Source: Clostridium algoriphilum
GTDB lineage: Bacteria; Bacillota; Clostridia; Clostridiales; Clostridiaceae
Assembly: GCF_020443705.1 (NCBI RefSeq)
Contig: NZ_JAIZZK010000026.1
Coordinates: 1 to 63,784 of the forward strand
Reading direction: 5' to 3'
DNA length: 63,784 nt
Part shown: in pieces, positions 16,469 through 27,034 of the stretch
Layout: each line of letters begins with the position of its first letter
Numbering within the stretch: position 1 is the stretch's first letter
The notes under the pieces: model-generated
Databases searched by the model: none
What the model saw: only the letters and a program-made list of their open reading frames with translations
What the model was told of the DNA's origin: nothing
Position numbers and translations under genes: made by a program

Positions 16469-16511
16469 AAGACCAGGACTTCTAATCAATTTGATTAGAA
16501 GTCCTGGTCTT
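16469..16511. terminator. terminator of glmS
   Basis: Arms of about 20 perfect base pairs around a minimal loop, with a T-rich tract on the minus strand (from AAAAAAA at 16464-16470). It ends the glmS transcript just after the stop codon. Confidence 0.85.
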
Positions 16512-16527
16512 ATAGTAATTTTTTTAC

Positions 16528-18354
16528 TTATTCTACTGTTACTGATTTTGCAAGATTTCTTGGCTTATCAACGTCGCAACCCTTTTGAATTGCCATGTAA
16601 TAAGCTAATAATTGTAATGGTATTACTGATATTACTGGTGATAATACATCCATTACTTTTGGAATATAAGTTACGGAATGAACTGATTTTTCTATTTCAG
16701 TGTGACCAACTGGTGCGAAAGCAAATACCTTTGCCCCTCTAGTCGCAAGTTCCTTTATATTGCTTACCATCTTACCAAATAACTCTTCTTGGGTAGCCAT
16801 TGCTATAACTATGGTACCTTCTTCCATAAGTGCTATTGCCCCATGTTTAAGCTCTCCTGCAGCATATGCATCTGAGTGGATATAAGATACTTCTTTAAGT
16901 TTTAGTGAACCCTCAAGTGCAACTGCATAATCAAGTCCACGTCCTATGAAGAACATATCTTTGTGCATATAAGTTTTAGCTGTAAATTTTTGTATTGTTT
17001 CTTTGTCTTTTAGCATTTCCTCTGCTTTTTCTGGAAGTTCTAGCATTGCTGCTTTGATTTCTTCAATCTCATCCATACTCATAGTTTCTTTATTTTGAGC
17101 AAAGAATAGAGCTATTATATACATTGCTATAAGTTGAGTTGCATAAGCTTTAGTAGATGCAACTGCTATTTCTGGTCCTGCCCAAGTGTAGAGTACATCA
17201 TCTGCTTCTCTTGAAGCTGCACTACCTACAACGTTAGTTACTGCTATAACCCTTGCCCCTTTTTCTTTTGCAAGTCTTAAAGCAGACATTGTATCTGCAG
17301 TTTCTCCTGATTGACTAATAACTATCATCAATGTGTTTTTATCAATTATTGGATTCCTATATTTAAACTCAGAAGCTATATCTAATTCTACTGGTATTCT
17401 TGCAAGTTTTTCTATAACGTATTTACCTACTGCTCCTGCGTGGTATGCAGTTCCGCAAGCTACAATATATATTTTATTTAAATTTTTAATTTGTTCTTTA
17501 GTTATATTTATGTCATCTAGAGAAATTGGTTCTCCAAGCACTATTCTTGAGGTCATTGTATCTCTAATTGCTTTTGGCTGTTCATGAATTTCTTTTATCA
17601 TGAAGTGCTCGTATCCGCCTTTTTCAGCAGCCGCTGCATCCCAAGTTACATGGAAAACTTCTTTATTTATAGTTTCGCCTTCTATATCAATAAGCTTTAT
17701 ACCATCATTTGTTATAACAACAAATTCATTATCTTCTAATAGATAGATTTCTCTTGTATGATTGAGTACTGCTGGTATATCTGATGCTACATAAAATTCA
17801 TTTTCTCCAAGTCCTACTATTAATGGGCTATCTTTTCTTACTGCTACTAATTTATCTGGTTCATCACTACATAGCACTGCTATGGCATAACTACCTTCCA
17901 TTTTAGTAGTAGCCTCCATTACTGCATCAACAATATTACCCTTATAATAGAAATCTATAAGGTGTGGTATTACTTCTGTATCTGTTTCAGATGTAAATTT
18001 ATATCCTTTTGACATTAACCATTCTCTTAAATGAATATAATTTTCTATAATACCATTATGAACTACACTAATAGTTCCTTTTTCATTAGTATGTGGGTGA
18101 GAATTTTCATCAGATGGTTTACCATGAGTAGCCCATCTTGTATGTCCTATACCAACATGCCCTTTCAGTGTTTCTTTTTGTAATTGTGCTTCTAGGTTTG
18201 CAAGTCTTCCTTTGCATTTAGTAACACTTAACACTCCATTATCTATAACTGCGATTCCTGCTGAATCGTATCCTCTATATTCTAATTTTCTTAGACCCTC
18301 CACCAATATAGGTGTAGCCTCTTTACTTCCAAAATATCCAACTATTCCGCACAT
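16528..18354 (-). CDS. glmS: glutamine-fructose-6-phosphate aminotransferase
   Basis: A 608-residue enzyme making glucosamine-6-phosphate, the first step to UDP-GlcNAc and peptidoglycan. The start is set at 18354 so that Cys2 (MCGIVGYFG) becomes the N-terminal nucleophile of the glutaminase domain (about 1-235). The ATG two codons upstream is too close to the AGAGGAAG binding site. Two SIS sugar-isomerase domains follow (ACGTAYHAG, SQSGETADT, AVASTKAYATQ), ending in AKSVTVE as usual. Its mRNA carries the glmS ribozyme, so product accumulation should trigger mRNA cleavage and decay. Confidence 0.98.
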   Translation of the reverse strand: MCGIVGYFGSKEATPILVEGLRKLEYRGYDSAGIAVIDNGVLSVTKCKGRLANLEAQLQKETLKGHVGIGHTRWATHGKPSDENSHPHTNEKGTISVVHNGIIENYIHLREWLMSKGYKFTSETDTEVIPHLIDFYYKGNIVDAVMEATTKMEGSYAIAVLCSDEPDKLVAVRKDSPLIVGLGENEFYVASDIPAVLNHTREIYLLEDNEFVVITNDGIKLIDIEGETINKEVFHVTWDAAAAEKGGYEHFMIKEIHEQPKAIRDTMTSRIVLGEPISLDDINITKEQIKNLNKIYIVACGTAYHAGAVGKYVIEKLARIPVELDIASEFKYRNPIIDKNTLMIVISQSGETADTMSALRLAKEKGARVIAVTNVVGSAASREADDVLYTWAGPEIAVASTKAYATQLIAMYIIALFFAQNKETMSMDEIEEIKAAMLELPEKAEEMLKDKETIQKFTAKTYMHKDMFFIGRGLDYAVALEGSLKLKEVSYIHSDAYAAGELKHGAIALMEEGTIVIAMATQEELFGKMVSNIKELATRGAKVFAFAPVGHTEIEKSVHSVTYIPKVMDVLSPVISVIPLQLLAYYMAIQKGCDVDKPRNLAKSVTVE

Positions 18355-18390
18355 ATTCATCTTCCTCTCAAATTTAATTTTTCTGCATAA

Positions 18391-18450
18391 CTCATCATCT
18401 AAAGATGATGCTCATCATCTAAAAATGATGCTCATTACCTAAAGGTGCTG
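18391..18450. repeat. three tandem 20-bp repeats in the glmS leader
   Basis: The unit CTCATCATCTAAAGATGATG is repeated three times between the ribozyme and glmS. Two units are nearly identical and contain the self-complementary ATCATCTAAAGATGAT. The third has diverged but keeps the ACCTAAAGGT symmetry. Each can form a tiny hairpin in the leader RNA. Confidence 0.8.
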
Positions 18451-18589
18451 TTCATTAAGTATATTTCTATAATAATTATTACATTGTAGTAATTACAATT
18501 ATCATATACATAGTATTTCTATATAAACAACTTGTACTATATAACTATAATAATTAATGGAAATATACTAATGCTCTCTATTCATCAAG

Positions 18590-18753
18590 GTTTTAACACC
18601 AGATTGATCTTGTCACGAAAATCACTTCTCGCTTTTACCAATCATTAACGGTAGTGCGCTACCGCGGGGCATCCGCCGAAGATTCGATACTCCCCATCCT
18701 CGTCAACTCACAAACCACAATAAATACTAATGTTTCATTGTGAGTCCTGGCGC
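18590..18753 (-). ncRNA. glmS ribozyme/riboswitch
   Basis: Read on the minus strand: the cleavage-site context AAAA|GCGCCAG (cut between 18754 and 18753), the core GTTGACGAGGATGGGG, TATCGAATCTTCGGCGGATGCCCC, and a downstream P3-P4 region. This matches the self-cleaving RNA that uses glucosamine-6-phosphate as cofactor. It lies about 235 bases ahead of glmS. Confidence 0.97.
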
Positions 18754-18774
18754 TTTTAAATCATCTAACTTCAT
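18727..18774 (-). CDS. possible leader peptide spanning the glmS ribozyme cleavage site
   Basis: A 15-codon ORF (MKLDDLKAPGLTMKH) preceded by AAAGGAGG four bases before its ATG. The ribozyme cut falls exactly between codons 7 (Lys) and 8 (Ala). If translated, ribosomes would run into ribozyme helix P1/P2. The strong binding site is the only direct evidence; chance cannot be excluded. Confidence 0.3.
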   Translation of the reverse strand: MKLDDLKAPGLTMKH

Positions 18775-18822
18775 CTATCCTCCTTTAAGTGTATAATTAA
18801 CATTCTACTATATCCATTTAAT

Positions 18823-18858
18823 AAAAAAAACTAAAAACTTATGAACCTTACTCATAAG
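18823..18858 (-). terminator. terminator of glmM
   Basis: The arms CTTATGA/TCATAAG (18838-18858) are followed on the minus strand by TTTTTAGTTTTTTTT. This suggests glmM transcripts end before the ribozyme and glmS is started from its own promoter. Confidence 0.75.
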
Positions 18859-18943
18859 CTTTCAGTACATTATATTCATTTTATGGTACAAACGTCAATA
18901 CTTTTAATGATAAGTTTATTAAATTTTCATTATTTATTCACTT

Positions 18944-20293
18944 CTATGCGTTTGCTTTTTGTTCAATTAATTTTGCAAGAGAATGTGCCATTTTATCTAA
19001 TTCACTTTGCACTTTACCCTCAAGCATTACCCTTACTAATGGTTCTGTACCTGAAGGCCTTATGAGTACTCTACCACAACCATCTAACTTTTCTTCTATC
19101 TTCTTTATTTCATCCATTATTTCATTATCCTTTTCATGGATGTCTTTTTTATCGTTAGGTACAGTTGCATTAACTAATACTTGTGGAAGCTCTATCATCA
19201 TTGCTGCAAGATCTGATAAGGATTTCCCTGATTCTTTAATTACAGTTGCTAGTTGGATTCCTGATACAAGTCCATCTCCTGTAGTATTAAAGTCTAGGAA
19301 AATTATATGTCCTGATTGCTCTCCCCCAAGACTGTAACCCTCTTGTTGCATTTTTTCAAGCACGTACCTATCTCCTACTTTAGTTTTCACCGTAACTATA
19401 TTTTCTTTCTTCATTGCAATATCAAAGCCCAAATTACTCATTACTGTTACGACTACTGTATCTTTAGTTAATTTGCCAATGCTTTTTAAGTGTTTCGCAC
19501 AAATAGCAATCATAAAGTCTCCGCTTACTAGGTTTCCTTTTTCATCTACTGCTAAACATCTATCTGCGTCACCATCAAAAGCTAATCCTAAATCACAATG
19601 GTTTTCTTTAACAAAGGCCATTAAGTGCTCAGGATGAGTAGACCCACAGTCCTTATTTATATTTATACCATCTGGATCATTGTTAATGACTAATACCTCT
19701 GCTCCAAGGGTTCTTATAGCTTTTACTGAAGTAATATATGAAGCCCCATTAGCACAGTCTAATGCTATTTTAAGTCCTTTCAAGTCACCTGTAATAGTGG
19801 ATTTAGCAAAATCCATATAATCCTCTACTGCATTTTCCTTGACTGTTTTTTTACCTAAATCTCCAGCTATTGGTGATGGTACTTCTTTAAAATCACTTTC
19901 TATAACTGTTTGTATTGTATCTTCTAATTCATCAGATAACTTGAAACCTTTTTTGTCAAAAAATTTTATTCCATTATATTCTACTGGATTGTGAGATGCT
20001 GAAATAACAACTCCTGCATCTGCTCCATATTTTCTAGTTAAATATGCAACAGCGGGGGTTGGTACCACTCCAAGGCATATGGCCTCTGCTCCTACAGATA
20101 AAATTCCTGCAACTAAGGCTGACTCTAGCATGTCCCCTGAAACTCTTGTATCCATTCCTACTATGATCTTAGGTTTGTGAGCTCCATCTGTTAATACGTA
20201 AGCACCTGAGCGTCCTAACTTATATGCAACCTCAACTGTTAACTCTGTATTTGCTATACCGCGTACTCCATCTGTCCCGAACATTCTACTCAT
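18944..20293 (-). CDS. glmM: phosphoglucosamine mutase
   Basis: A 449-residue enzyme converting glucosamine-6-phosphate to glucosamine-1-phosphate. Visible are the N-terminal FGTDGVRG, the active-site phosphoserine loop [11 protein letters not shown] (near residue 100), the metal loop DGDADR, and the phosphate-binding [10 protein letters not shown] near the C terminus. Length is normal. It lies upstream of glmS, so the two enzymes act in sequence, and downstream of cdaA-cdaR-ptb-buk, a common clostridial order. GlmM is also known elsewhere to interact with CdaA. Confidence 0.98.
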   Translation of the reverse strand: MSRMFGTDGVRGIANTELTVEVAYKLGRSGAYVLTDGAHKPKIIVGMDTRVSGDMLESALVAGILSVGAEAICLGVVPTPAVAYLTRKYGADAGVVISASHNPVEYNGIKFFDKKGFKLSDELEDTIQTVIESDFKEVPSPIAGDLGKKTVKENAVEDYMDFAKSTITGDLKGLKIALDCANGASYITSVKAIRTLGAEVLVINNDPDGININKDCGSTHPEHLMAFVKENHCDLGLAFDGDADRCLAVDEKGNLVSGDFMIAICAKHLKSIGKLTKDTVVVTVMSNLGFDIAMKKENIVTVKTKVGDRYVLEKMQQEGYSLGGEQSGHIIFLDFNTTGDGLVSGIQLATVIKESGKSLSDLAAMMIELPQVLVNATVPNDKKDIHEKDNEIMDEIKKIEEKLDGCGRVLIRPSGTEPLVRVMLEGKVQSELDKMAHSLAKLIEQKANA

Positions 20294-20850
20294 ATTTTTC
20301 TACCTCTTTCTAAATATTATATAGGTTTATTACAGGGCATCCTAAACAAAAACAACTAATCTATATGCTAGTGTTTTTATTTAGGTACCAAAATTGATCT
20401 TATTTTTGTTCATATTAATTCTAGCTACATTTACTGAAAACTACTTCTAAATAGATATAATAATAATTATACTTTATTTATATAAAAATAAACATTAATT
20501 ATATTATAGCTTGTATTATACTACAATAATAAGCTTTTGTAAAAAACTCCTATTATAATACATTATGTTAGCTTTTTCGCAAATTAAAAAGCCACTGAAT
20601 TTCAGTAGCTTTTTAACATTTAAACGTTTACTTTTAAACTATAAATATAAAATACAACCAATTAATAATTTTTAACTGTAAAACAGGTAACATGTGTATG
20701 TCGATCCAAACATATCTCCCTGCAATTCCCGTTTAGTTTTTAAATTACATCTTTGTGAAAGCGGTATATGCATGAGATATATCCAATCTTTTAATAGTAA
20801 TGCTACAAATCAAATAATAAATTATTAAAACTGCTAATTAGTATGGTTTA
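20294..20850. other. intergenic region between buk and glmM
   Basis: About 560 bases without a gene. It holds the buk terminator (20586-20614) and an inverted repeat (arms 20342-20354 and 20372-20384) in the likely glmM leader. The short segment near 20700-20780 is slightly more GC-rich, but I recognise no RNA family in it. Confidence 0.6.
20586..20614. terminator. terminator of ptb-buk
   Basis: AAAAAGC-ACTGAA pairs with TTCAGT-GCTTTTT, with one internal mismatch and flanking A/T runs. It lies 236 bases past the buk stop codon. Confidence 0.65.
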
Positions 20851-21921
20851 TTATTTATACTCTTTTGCCTGTTCTTGGCCATTTAATACTCTTATACCAC
20901 CTTGTGCTAATGCTAATAATTCATCTTCACCTGGATAAACTATAACCTTTGCTATAAATTCTACTTTTTCTGTTATATAACTAACCATAAGTTTTCCATA
21001 AGCTATTCCACCAGTTAGAATAATCGCATCTACTTTCCCTGATAATGCTGCTGCGCAACTTCCAATTTCCTTAGCTACTTGATATCCCATAGCTTCAAAA
21101 ATCAATTTAGCTTTTTCATCGCCAGCTTCTACTTTTGCTATTACATCACGAGCATCGTTTGTATTAAGATAAGCAACGAAGCCGCCTTTTCCATTTATCT
21201 TTTTTAGTATATCATCTAAAGTGTATTTTCCACTAAAGCACATTCTAGCTAAATCGCCTGATGGTAATCCCCCAGCTCTTTCTGGTGAAAATGGACCTTC
21301 TCCATCTAGTGTATTATTAACATCAACAATTTTACCATCCTTATGAGCTGCAACTGAAACTCCACCACCCATATGTGCAACTATTAAGTTAACTTCTTCA
21401 TACTTTTTACCATTTTCTTTTGCATATCTTTTAGCTACTGCTTTTTGATTTAAGGCATGAAAAATGCTCTTTCTTTCTAATTCTGGTAACCCTGATAATT
21501 TAGCTACATCGATCATTTCATCAACTACCACTGGATCAACTATAAATGCTGGTTTATCTAAAGATTTTCCGATTTCGTTTGCAATTATACCACCTAAATT
21601 AGAAGCATGTTGACCTTGTACTCCAATTTTCAAATCATTAAGCATAACTTCATTTACAGCGTAAGTACCACCTTCAATAGGTTTTAAAAGTCCGCCTCTG
21701 CCTACTATGGCATCCAAAGTATTTATATCAAAGTTTTTTTCTTTAAGTACCTTTAGTATAACGTCTTTTCTGAAATTAAGCTGTTCAAAAACGCCTTCAA
21801 ATTGACCTATTTCTTCTGATGAATGCCTTAATGTTTCTTCTAAAATTTCATTTTCATCTTCATAAACACCTATTTTAGTAGAAGTCGAACCTGGGTTAAT
21901 TATTAATAGTTTATATGACAT
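20851..21921 (-). CDS. buk: butyrate kinase
   Basis: A 356-residue acetokinase-family enzyme: butyryl-phosphate + ADP to butyrate + ATP, the last step of butyrate fermentation. Seen are the N-terminal phosphate loop [42 protein letters not shown] and ILTGGIAYG. Buk is 75 bases downstream of ptb. The pair marks a butyric-acid clostridium. Confidence 0.97.
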   Translation of the reverse strand: MSYKLLIINPGSTSTKIGVYEDENEILEETLRHSSEEIGQFEGVFEQLNFRKDVILKVLKEKNFDINTLDAIVGRGGLLKPIEGGTYAVNEVMLNDLKIGVQGQHASNLGGIIANEIGKSLDKPAFIVDPVVVDEMIDVAKLSGLPELERKSIFHALNQKAVAKRYAKENGKKYEEVNLIVAHMGGGVSVAAHKDGKIVDVNNTLDGEGPFSPERAGGLPSGDLARMCFSGKYTLDDILKKINGKGGFVAYLNTNDARDVIAKVEAGDEKAKLIFEAMGYQVAKEIGSCAAALSGKVDAIILTGGIAYGKLMVSYITEKVEFIAKVIVYPGEDELLALAQGGIRVLNGQEQAKEYK

Positions 21922-21995
21922 ATTGTTCCTCCTTTATGTTATAAGGCACATTTGACGTTCTGTCTATTTCTATGTGCCTAAACAATTTAGCAATT

Positions 21996-22904
21996 TTATT
22001 TATTATATTCTGCAACTAATGCTGCAAGAGCTATAGAATGTAATTTTGTTTCAGGAGAATCTGCTCTAGAAGTTAATATAACTGGAGCAGAAGTACCTAC
22101 TAATAAGCCACCATTCTTTGAAGTAGTACCATAAGTCAAAGTTTTGTACATAGCGTTTCCTGCTTCAATATTAGGCATAATAAGAACATCAGCTTTTCCA
22201 GCTACTGGACTTTGTATATTTTTATGTTTTCTAGCTTCTTCAGATATTGCAAGGTCTAATGCTAAAGGTCCATCAACTATACAACCTTTTATCTGGCCCC
22301 TATCATTCATTTTTGAAAGCAATGCTGCATCAAGTGTAGCTGGCATATTTGGGTTTACTACCTCTACTGCACAAATTACTGCAACTTTAGGAAGGTCAAC
22401 ACCGCAAGCTTTTGCTACTGCTACTGAATTTTTTACTATAGCTACTTTTTCTTTTAATTCTGGATACATATTAAAAGCAACATCTGATATAAATATTAAC
22501 CTATCATATCCTGGTATTTCAAATACAGCTACATGTGACATTTGCTTTCCAGTTCGAAGTCCTACTTCTTTGTTTAGTACTGCTCTTAAGAACATGGAAG
22601 TCTCAACAAGCCCTTTCATAAGCATATCAGCTTTTCCTGAAGATACAAGCTGAACTGCAGCTAATGATGCTTTAGCAGGATCTTTCTCATCTATAATTTC
22701 AAATTGTGTTGCATCCATTCCTATGTTTTTAGCAATAAAGATTATTTTTTCTTTATCCCCTACAAGTATAGCATTTGCTATTCCGTTTCTTTTAGCATCA
22801 CGTATAGCCTCCAGTACTGGTTCATCCTGTGCTACTGCTACTACTACAGTTTTCATTCCTTGTGCTTTTGCTGTATCTAATATTTTTTCAAAAGTTTTAC
22901 TCAT
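21996..22904 (-). CDS. ptb: phosphate butyryltransferase
   Basis: A 302-residue Pta/Ptb-family enzyme that converts butyryl-CoA and phosphate to butyryl-phosphate. It has the C-terminal family region AGKADVLIMPNIEAGNAMYK and LLVGTSAPVILTSRADSPETKLHSIALA. It has a strong binding site (AAAGGAG) and is coupled to buk. Together they yield ATP by substrate-level phosphorylation. Confidence 0.97.
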   Translation of the reverse strand: MSKTFEKILDTAKAQGMKTVVVAVAQDEPVLEAIRDAKRNGIANAILVGDKEKIIFIAKNIGMDATQFEIIDEKDPAKASLAAVQLVSSGKADMLMKGLVETSMFLRAVLNKEVGLRTGKQMSHVAVFEIPGYDRLIFISDVAFNMYPELKEKVAIVKNSVAVAKACGVDLPKVAVICAVEVVNPNMPATLDAALLSKMNDRGQIKGCIVDGPLALDLAISEEARKHKNIQSPVAGKADVLIMPNIEAGNAMYKTLTYGTTSKNGGLLVGTSAPVILTSRADSPETKLHSIALAALVAEYNK

Positions 22905-23101
22905 TAATTTGCACTCCTTTTATTATCTATTTTGTTTGTCCACCTTTTCCTATTTTATCCATTTCTTGTCCATTTATTATCCTAAGCTCCCTTTCTTTTA
23001 TCTTTATATTTTTGCAATCTTTGTAATTTTTACTCAATATATGTTTTATTATCATTTTCATTTTAACAAACTCATAAATAAATTTCAAGACTTAAGATAA
23101 A

Positions 23102-24703
23102 TCAATGAGCATATTTCCATTTTCTCATTATAATCTCAGCGATTTTTAATCCATCGACAGCCGCAGAGATTATTCCGCCTGCATATCCTGCTCCTTCTCC
23201 TGCAGGGTATAAGCCTTCTAAAGATATGCTTTGGTATTCTTCATTTCTATCTATTCTTACTGGCGCTGATGTTCTTGTCTCAATACCCGTCATTATTGCA
23301 TCATATGTTGCAAATCCATTTATTTTATGATCAAACTTTGGCAAAGCCTCTTTTATAGCATCTGTTACATAACTAGGCAAACATTTATTAAGATCAGATA
23401 ATTCATAGCCTGGTGTATAACTTGGTTTTACACTGCCTAATTTCCTGGAAGCTTGACCTTTAAGGAAGTCTCCAACTAACTGCACTGGTGCATTATAGTT
23501 TGCTCCACCGACTGCATAAGCTAGGGCTTCATAATGTCTTTGGAACTCAATTCCAGCAAGTGGGCTGTCTGATTTAAAATCTTTAGGTCCTACAGATACT
23601 ACGATGGCTGAGTTTGCATTATCCTTATTTCTATCATATTCACTCATACCATTTATTACAAGTCTTCCCTTTTCTGAAGCTGCACCTACTACCCCTCCAC
23701 CTGGGCACATACAAAAGCTGTATACTGACCTTTTCAACTTTTCACTTGTATACGTTAGCTTATAATCTGCAGCCTTCAGTCTTGGATGATTAGCATATTT
23801 TCCATATTGATTTTCATTAATCATATCTTGAGGGTGCTCTATTCTAGCTCCAACTGCAAAAGATTTACTTGACATAAATACACCTTTTTTATATAACATA
23901 TCGTAAGTATCACGAGAACTATGCCCTAATGCTAATATTAAGGTATCACAAGGTATTTCTTCTCCATTTACTATTATGCTTTTTACTTTTTTATCTTTTA
24001 TAATTACATCTTCAAACTTACTATTAAACCTTACTTCTCCACCTAGTTTAATAATAGTTTCTCTGATGTTTTTGACAACTTCTTTTAGTATATCTGTACC
24101 TATATGAGGTTTTCCAATATATAATATTTCTTCAGGTGCACCAGCTTTTACAAATTCTTCTAATATGTAGTCACATCTAGTATCTTTAATTCTTGTAGTT
24201 AATTTTCCATCTGAAAATGTCCCTGCTCCACCTTCACCAAATTGCACATTAGATTCTGTATTTAACTCCCCACTCGCCCAAAACTTATCTATAGTTTTAG
24301 TCCTATGTTCTACCTTTTCTCCTCTTTCAATAATTAAAGGTTTATACCCTTTTTGTGCCATAAGAATACCAGCAAACATTCCTGCCGGTCCCATACCTAC
24401 AATTATTGGTCTATGGTTCATCTCTTTAGTTCCAAATTCAAACTCAGCATTATACTTAACTTCTTCGATTTTAACATCCTTATGATTTGCTCTTGCTACT
24501 ATTTTTATTTCATTATCCATTTCAATAAGGACAGCATAGTTAAACTTAATATTATTCTTTTTTCTAGCATCTATGGATTCTTTAGCTATTCTAATTTTTT
24601 TTATCTCATTACCTTGGACTCTCATTATTTTTGCTGCTTTTGCTTTTAGAGAATCCAAAGCATCGTTTATATCCAAAACTATGTTATTTACCCTTATTGT
24701 CAT
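23102..24703 (-). CDS. FAD-dependent oxidoreductase, function unknown
   Basis: A 533-residue flavoprotein. Its ~95-residue N-terminal domain precedes a Rossmann FAD motif VGMGPAGMFAG (101-111). It also contains QFGEGGAGTFSDGKL, CMCPGGGVV and a C-terminal GLYPAGEGAGYAGGI that closes the FAD site. It belongs to a widespread family annotated only as NAD(P)/FAD-dependent oxidoreductase; the substrate is unknown. It overlaps the end of cdaR by 20 bases, so it is part of the cdaA-cdaR operon. Confidence 0.88.
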   Translation of the reverse strand: MTIRVNNIVLDINDALDSLKAKAAKIMRVQGNEIKKIRIAKESIDARKKNNIKFNYAVLIEMDNEIKIVARANHKDVKIEEVKYNAEFEFGTKEMNHRPIIVGMGPAGMFAGILMAQKGYKPLIIERGEKVEHRTKTIDKFWASGELNTESNVQFGEGGAGTFSDGKLTTRIKDTRCDYILEEFVKAGAPEEILYIGKPHIGTDILKEVVKNIRETIIKLGGEVRFNSKFEDVIIKDKKVKSIIVNGEEIPCDTLILALGHSSRDTYDMLYKKGVFMSSKSFAVGARIEHPQDMINENQYGKYANHPRLKAADYKLTYTSEKLKRSVYSFCMCPGGGVVGAASEKGRLVINGMSEYDRNKDNANSAIVVSVGPKDFKSDSPLAGIEFQRHYEALAYAVGGANYNAPVQLVGDFLKGQASRKLGSVKPSYTPGYELSDLNKCLPSYVTDAIKEALPKFDHKINGFATYDAIMTGIETRTSAPVRIDRNEEYQSISLEGLYPAGEGAGYAGGIISAAVDGLKIAEIIMRKWKYAH

Positions 24704-25982
24704 TGCTTATAGTTCCCTCCGTTTGCTTCTTCGTTAAAGTTACTGATATTTTATTAGGTGCTTCTGATACCAAATTTACTCCATCTGGTATGGACACTTT
24801 TACTGGAATAGTGTAGGATCCTTCTACTAAATTAGATAAATCTACTTCTGCGCTGATTTTTGCTATATCCAATGAATTTATAATTGCTTGCTTTCCTGAT
24901 ATAACTAACGAAACCTTATCATTGCCTAACTTTACTCCATAATTTTCACCTAAATTAGTATAATTAATATTTTGACTTATTGTTTTTTGTGCTAACTTAT
25001 CTACATCATTTTGTATTACTTCAGTTGTATCTTGGGAGTTTACCTTATCTAATTTAAGTTGGACCTCAGTCGTAGCATTACCATTAACTAAAGTTAATCC
25101 ATCAGGAACAATAACCTTAACTTTCATGGTAGTACTCTTATCTATTTTGCTTAAATCTATATTTTCTGTATTTAAAGTTTTCACTTCACTGAGTACATTA
25201 GAACTCCCTGTTACATCAAATTTTTCAGGTGTTGCTTTTGTGCTAGCTAAAGTATATCTCGAATTCAATGTTCCCGTGGTCTTTATCGCTACTCCTAAAG
25301 ATTTAGTCTTACTAACAGGAATTTTGACATCAATTTGAGCTGGGCTTACACTAACCTCTTTTACTTCTTCTCCTGATTGATCTACTGGTTTAAGCTTATA
25401 TGTTTTTGAAACATTAGACTGAATACCTTGTATATTCTCTACTAGTAATATTTTTTTTACTAAATTCACAAACTTTGAACCACCAACTACCGTAGCATAA
25501 TCTTGGGATAATTTTGGAGCGGATGCAAAAAATCCTTCCGTTGGTTTACCACTTATATTTACACTTATAGGTAGTTTCGTTTGTTTGAGATCATCTAAAT
25601 TTATCTTTATAAAGAGACTATCACTATTAACTACATTTACATTGTCAGGGCTTGTTCTTATTTCAATAGGTATATTTTGTTCTCCACTTTTAAGAGCATA
25701 TGCGCTTAAGTCTGCCACCACTTTAAAATTTTCTGCTTTAGCATTGAGAAGTATGCTAGTATTAGCTCCTTTTATATTTAAGGACGTGGTTAAATCTTGA
25801 CCTGGTACTAATACGAGATTCGACCTTGTTAAGGTATCTGTATTTAAAAGCTGCACAGGTATGCTTTTAACTTTATAAGTAGTCAATGGGTTTTCAGTGC
25901 TTGTTATAAAAAGCCATAACACAAAGGCAGCTATTACACAGCAAACTTTAATTATAAATTGTTGTTTTCTGGCTTTATCCAT
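24684..25982 (-). CDS. cdaR: CdaA regulator, YbbR-domain protein
   Basis: A 432-residue protein with one N-terminal membrane helix (about 11-28) and four extracellular YbbR repeats, each with a pattern like VKSIPVQLLN, KLPISVNISGKP, SLGVAIKTTGTL and SAEVDLSNL. CdaR sits beside CdaA in the membrane and modulates its activity. It overlaps cdaA by 31 bases, so the two are co-translated. Confidence 0.95.
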   Translation of the reverse strand: MDKARKQQFIIKVCCVIAAFVLWLFITSTENPLTTYKVKSIPVQLLNTDTLTRSNLVLVPGQDLTTSLNIKGANTSILLNAKAENFKVVADLSAYALKSGEQNIPIEIRTSPDNVNVVNSDSLFIKINLDDLKQTKLPISVNISGKPTEGFFASAPKLSQDYATVVGGSKFVNLVKKILLVENIQGIQSNVSKTYKLKPVDQSGEEVKEVSVSPAQIDVKIPVSKTKSLGVAIKTTGTLNSRYTLASTKATPEKFDVTGSSNVLSEVKTLNTENIDLSKIDKSTTMKVKVIVPDGLTLVNGNATTEVQLKLDKVNSQDTTEVIQNDVDKLAQKTISQNINYTNLGENYGVKLGNDKVSLVISGKQAIINSLDIAKISAEVDLSNLVEGSYTIPVKVSIPDGVNLVSEAPNKISVTLTKKQTEGTISNDNKGK

Positions 25983-26800
25983 GACTTTATTCTCCCCTTT
26001 AAAGTTGTTTTTTTATTTTGTCTTCTTTTTATTATTTGAACAAGTATTTTTTTAAGCTTATCCTTGTCATAGTTTCTTATGAGTCTTCCATTCATTGCAA
26101 GAGATATAGTGCCTGTTTCCTCTGAAACTATTATTGTTAGAGCATCTGAAGTTTCTGTTATTCCTATGGCTGCTCTATGCCGAGTCCCTAGTTTTTTACT
26201 TATTACATCGTTATTTGATAAAGGCAGAAAACACCCTGCCGCTATTATTCTATCATTTCTAATTACTGTGGCACCATCATGAAGCGGAGTGTTAACCACA
26301 AATATATTTTCCAATAAAGCTGCTGATATTACAGAATCTAATTCGGTTCCAGTTTTAATTATTTCTCCAATACCTGTCTTTTGTTCTATAACTATTAATG
26401 CTCCAGTTCTACTTTTCGATAAAATTTCAACAGCATTAACAATTTCCGTTATTACTTTTTCCATTATCTCTTCATCTTCAAATATGTGTTTATCCACAAA
26501 AGCTGTTCTTCCGAGGTGCTCTAGTGCTCTTCTTATTTCTGGCTGGAAGATGATAACAATAGTTAAAACACCAATTGTTATTGTCTTATTTAAAATCCAA
26601 TTCAGCACTGTCAAATTAAGTAATTGACTTATTGGAATAAGAGCAAAAATAAGAACTATTCCTTTTAATAACTGTATCCCTCTTGTTTCTTTCATTAGCA
26701 TATAACCTTTATAGAATATAAAAGCCACCACTAGTATATCCAAGATTGAAAATAAACTTATATTTTTAACTGTGCTTATCATTAACTTAAATACTTCCAA
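25952..26800 (-). CDS. cdaA: diadenylate cyclase CdaA
   Basis: A 282-residue membrane enzyme making c-di-AMP from two ATP. Three N-terminal helices (to about residue 85) precede a DisA_N-type catalytic domain with DGA (175-177) and RHR (207-209), both intact. The longest reading starts with TTG at 26800. An ATG six codons later is the alternative, and both have an imperfect binding site. c-di-AMP controls potassium, osmolytes and wall metabolism, and a c-di-AMP riboswitch lies about 1.4 kb away. Confidence 0.96.
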   Translation of the reverse strand: MEVFKLMISTVKNISLFSILDILVVAFIFYKGYMLMKETRGIQLLKGIVLIFALIPISQLLNLTVLNWILNKTITIGVLTIVIIFQPEIRRALEHLGRTAFVDKHIFEDEEIMEKVITEIVNAVEILSKSRTGALIVIEQKTGIGEIIKTGTELDSVISAALLENIFVVNTPLHDGATVIRNDRIIAAGCFLPLSNNDVISKKLGTRHRAAIGITETSDALTIIVSEETGTISLAMNGRLIRNYDKDKLKKILVQIIKRRQNKKTTLKGRIKSWIKPENNNL

Positions 26801-27034
26801 AAAAGCTCACACCCCTCTTCAAAACCTCTACTTACAATTATACACCATGATCTGATTTATTAGTATAAATTATAAGTTAATTTTATTATAACAATTAATC
26901 TTATATTCCAAAGTAATTCTACTTAATATATGCAACTTAAATATTTTTCAGGGTATAATTCTGTAATTTATCTAGAATAATATATGTAGTATGTTAATAT
27001 ATGAATATAAGACAAATAATAAGGAGTGAATTTT

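Noticed and set aside
18391-18450. Possible CRISPR array
   Set aside because: The 20-bp units abut with no spacers, there are only three, and no cas gene is present.
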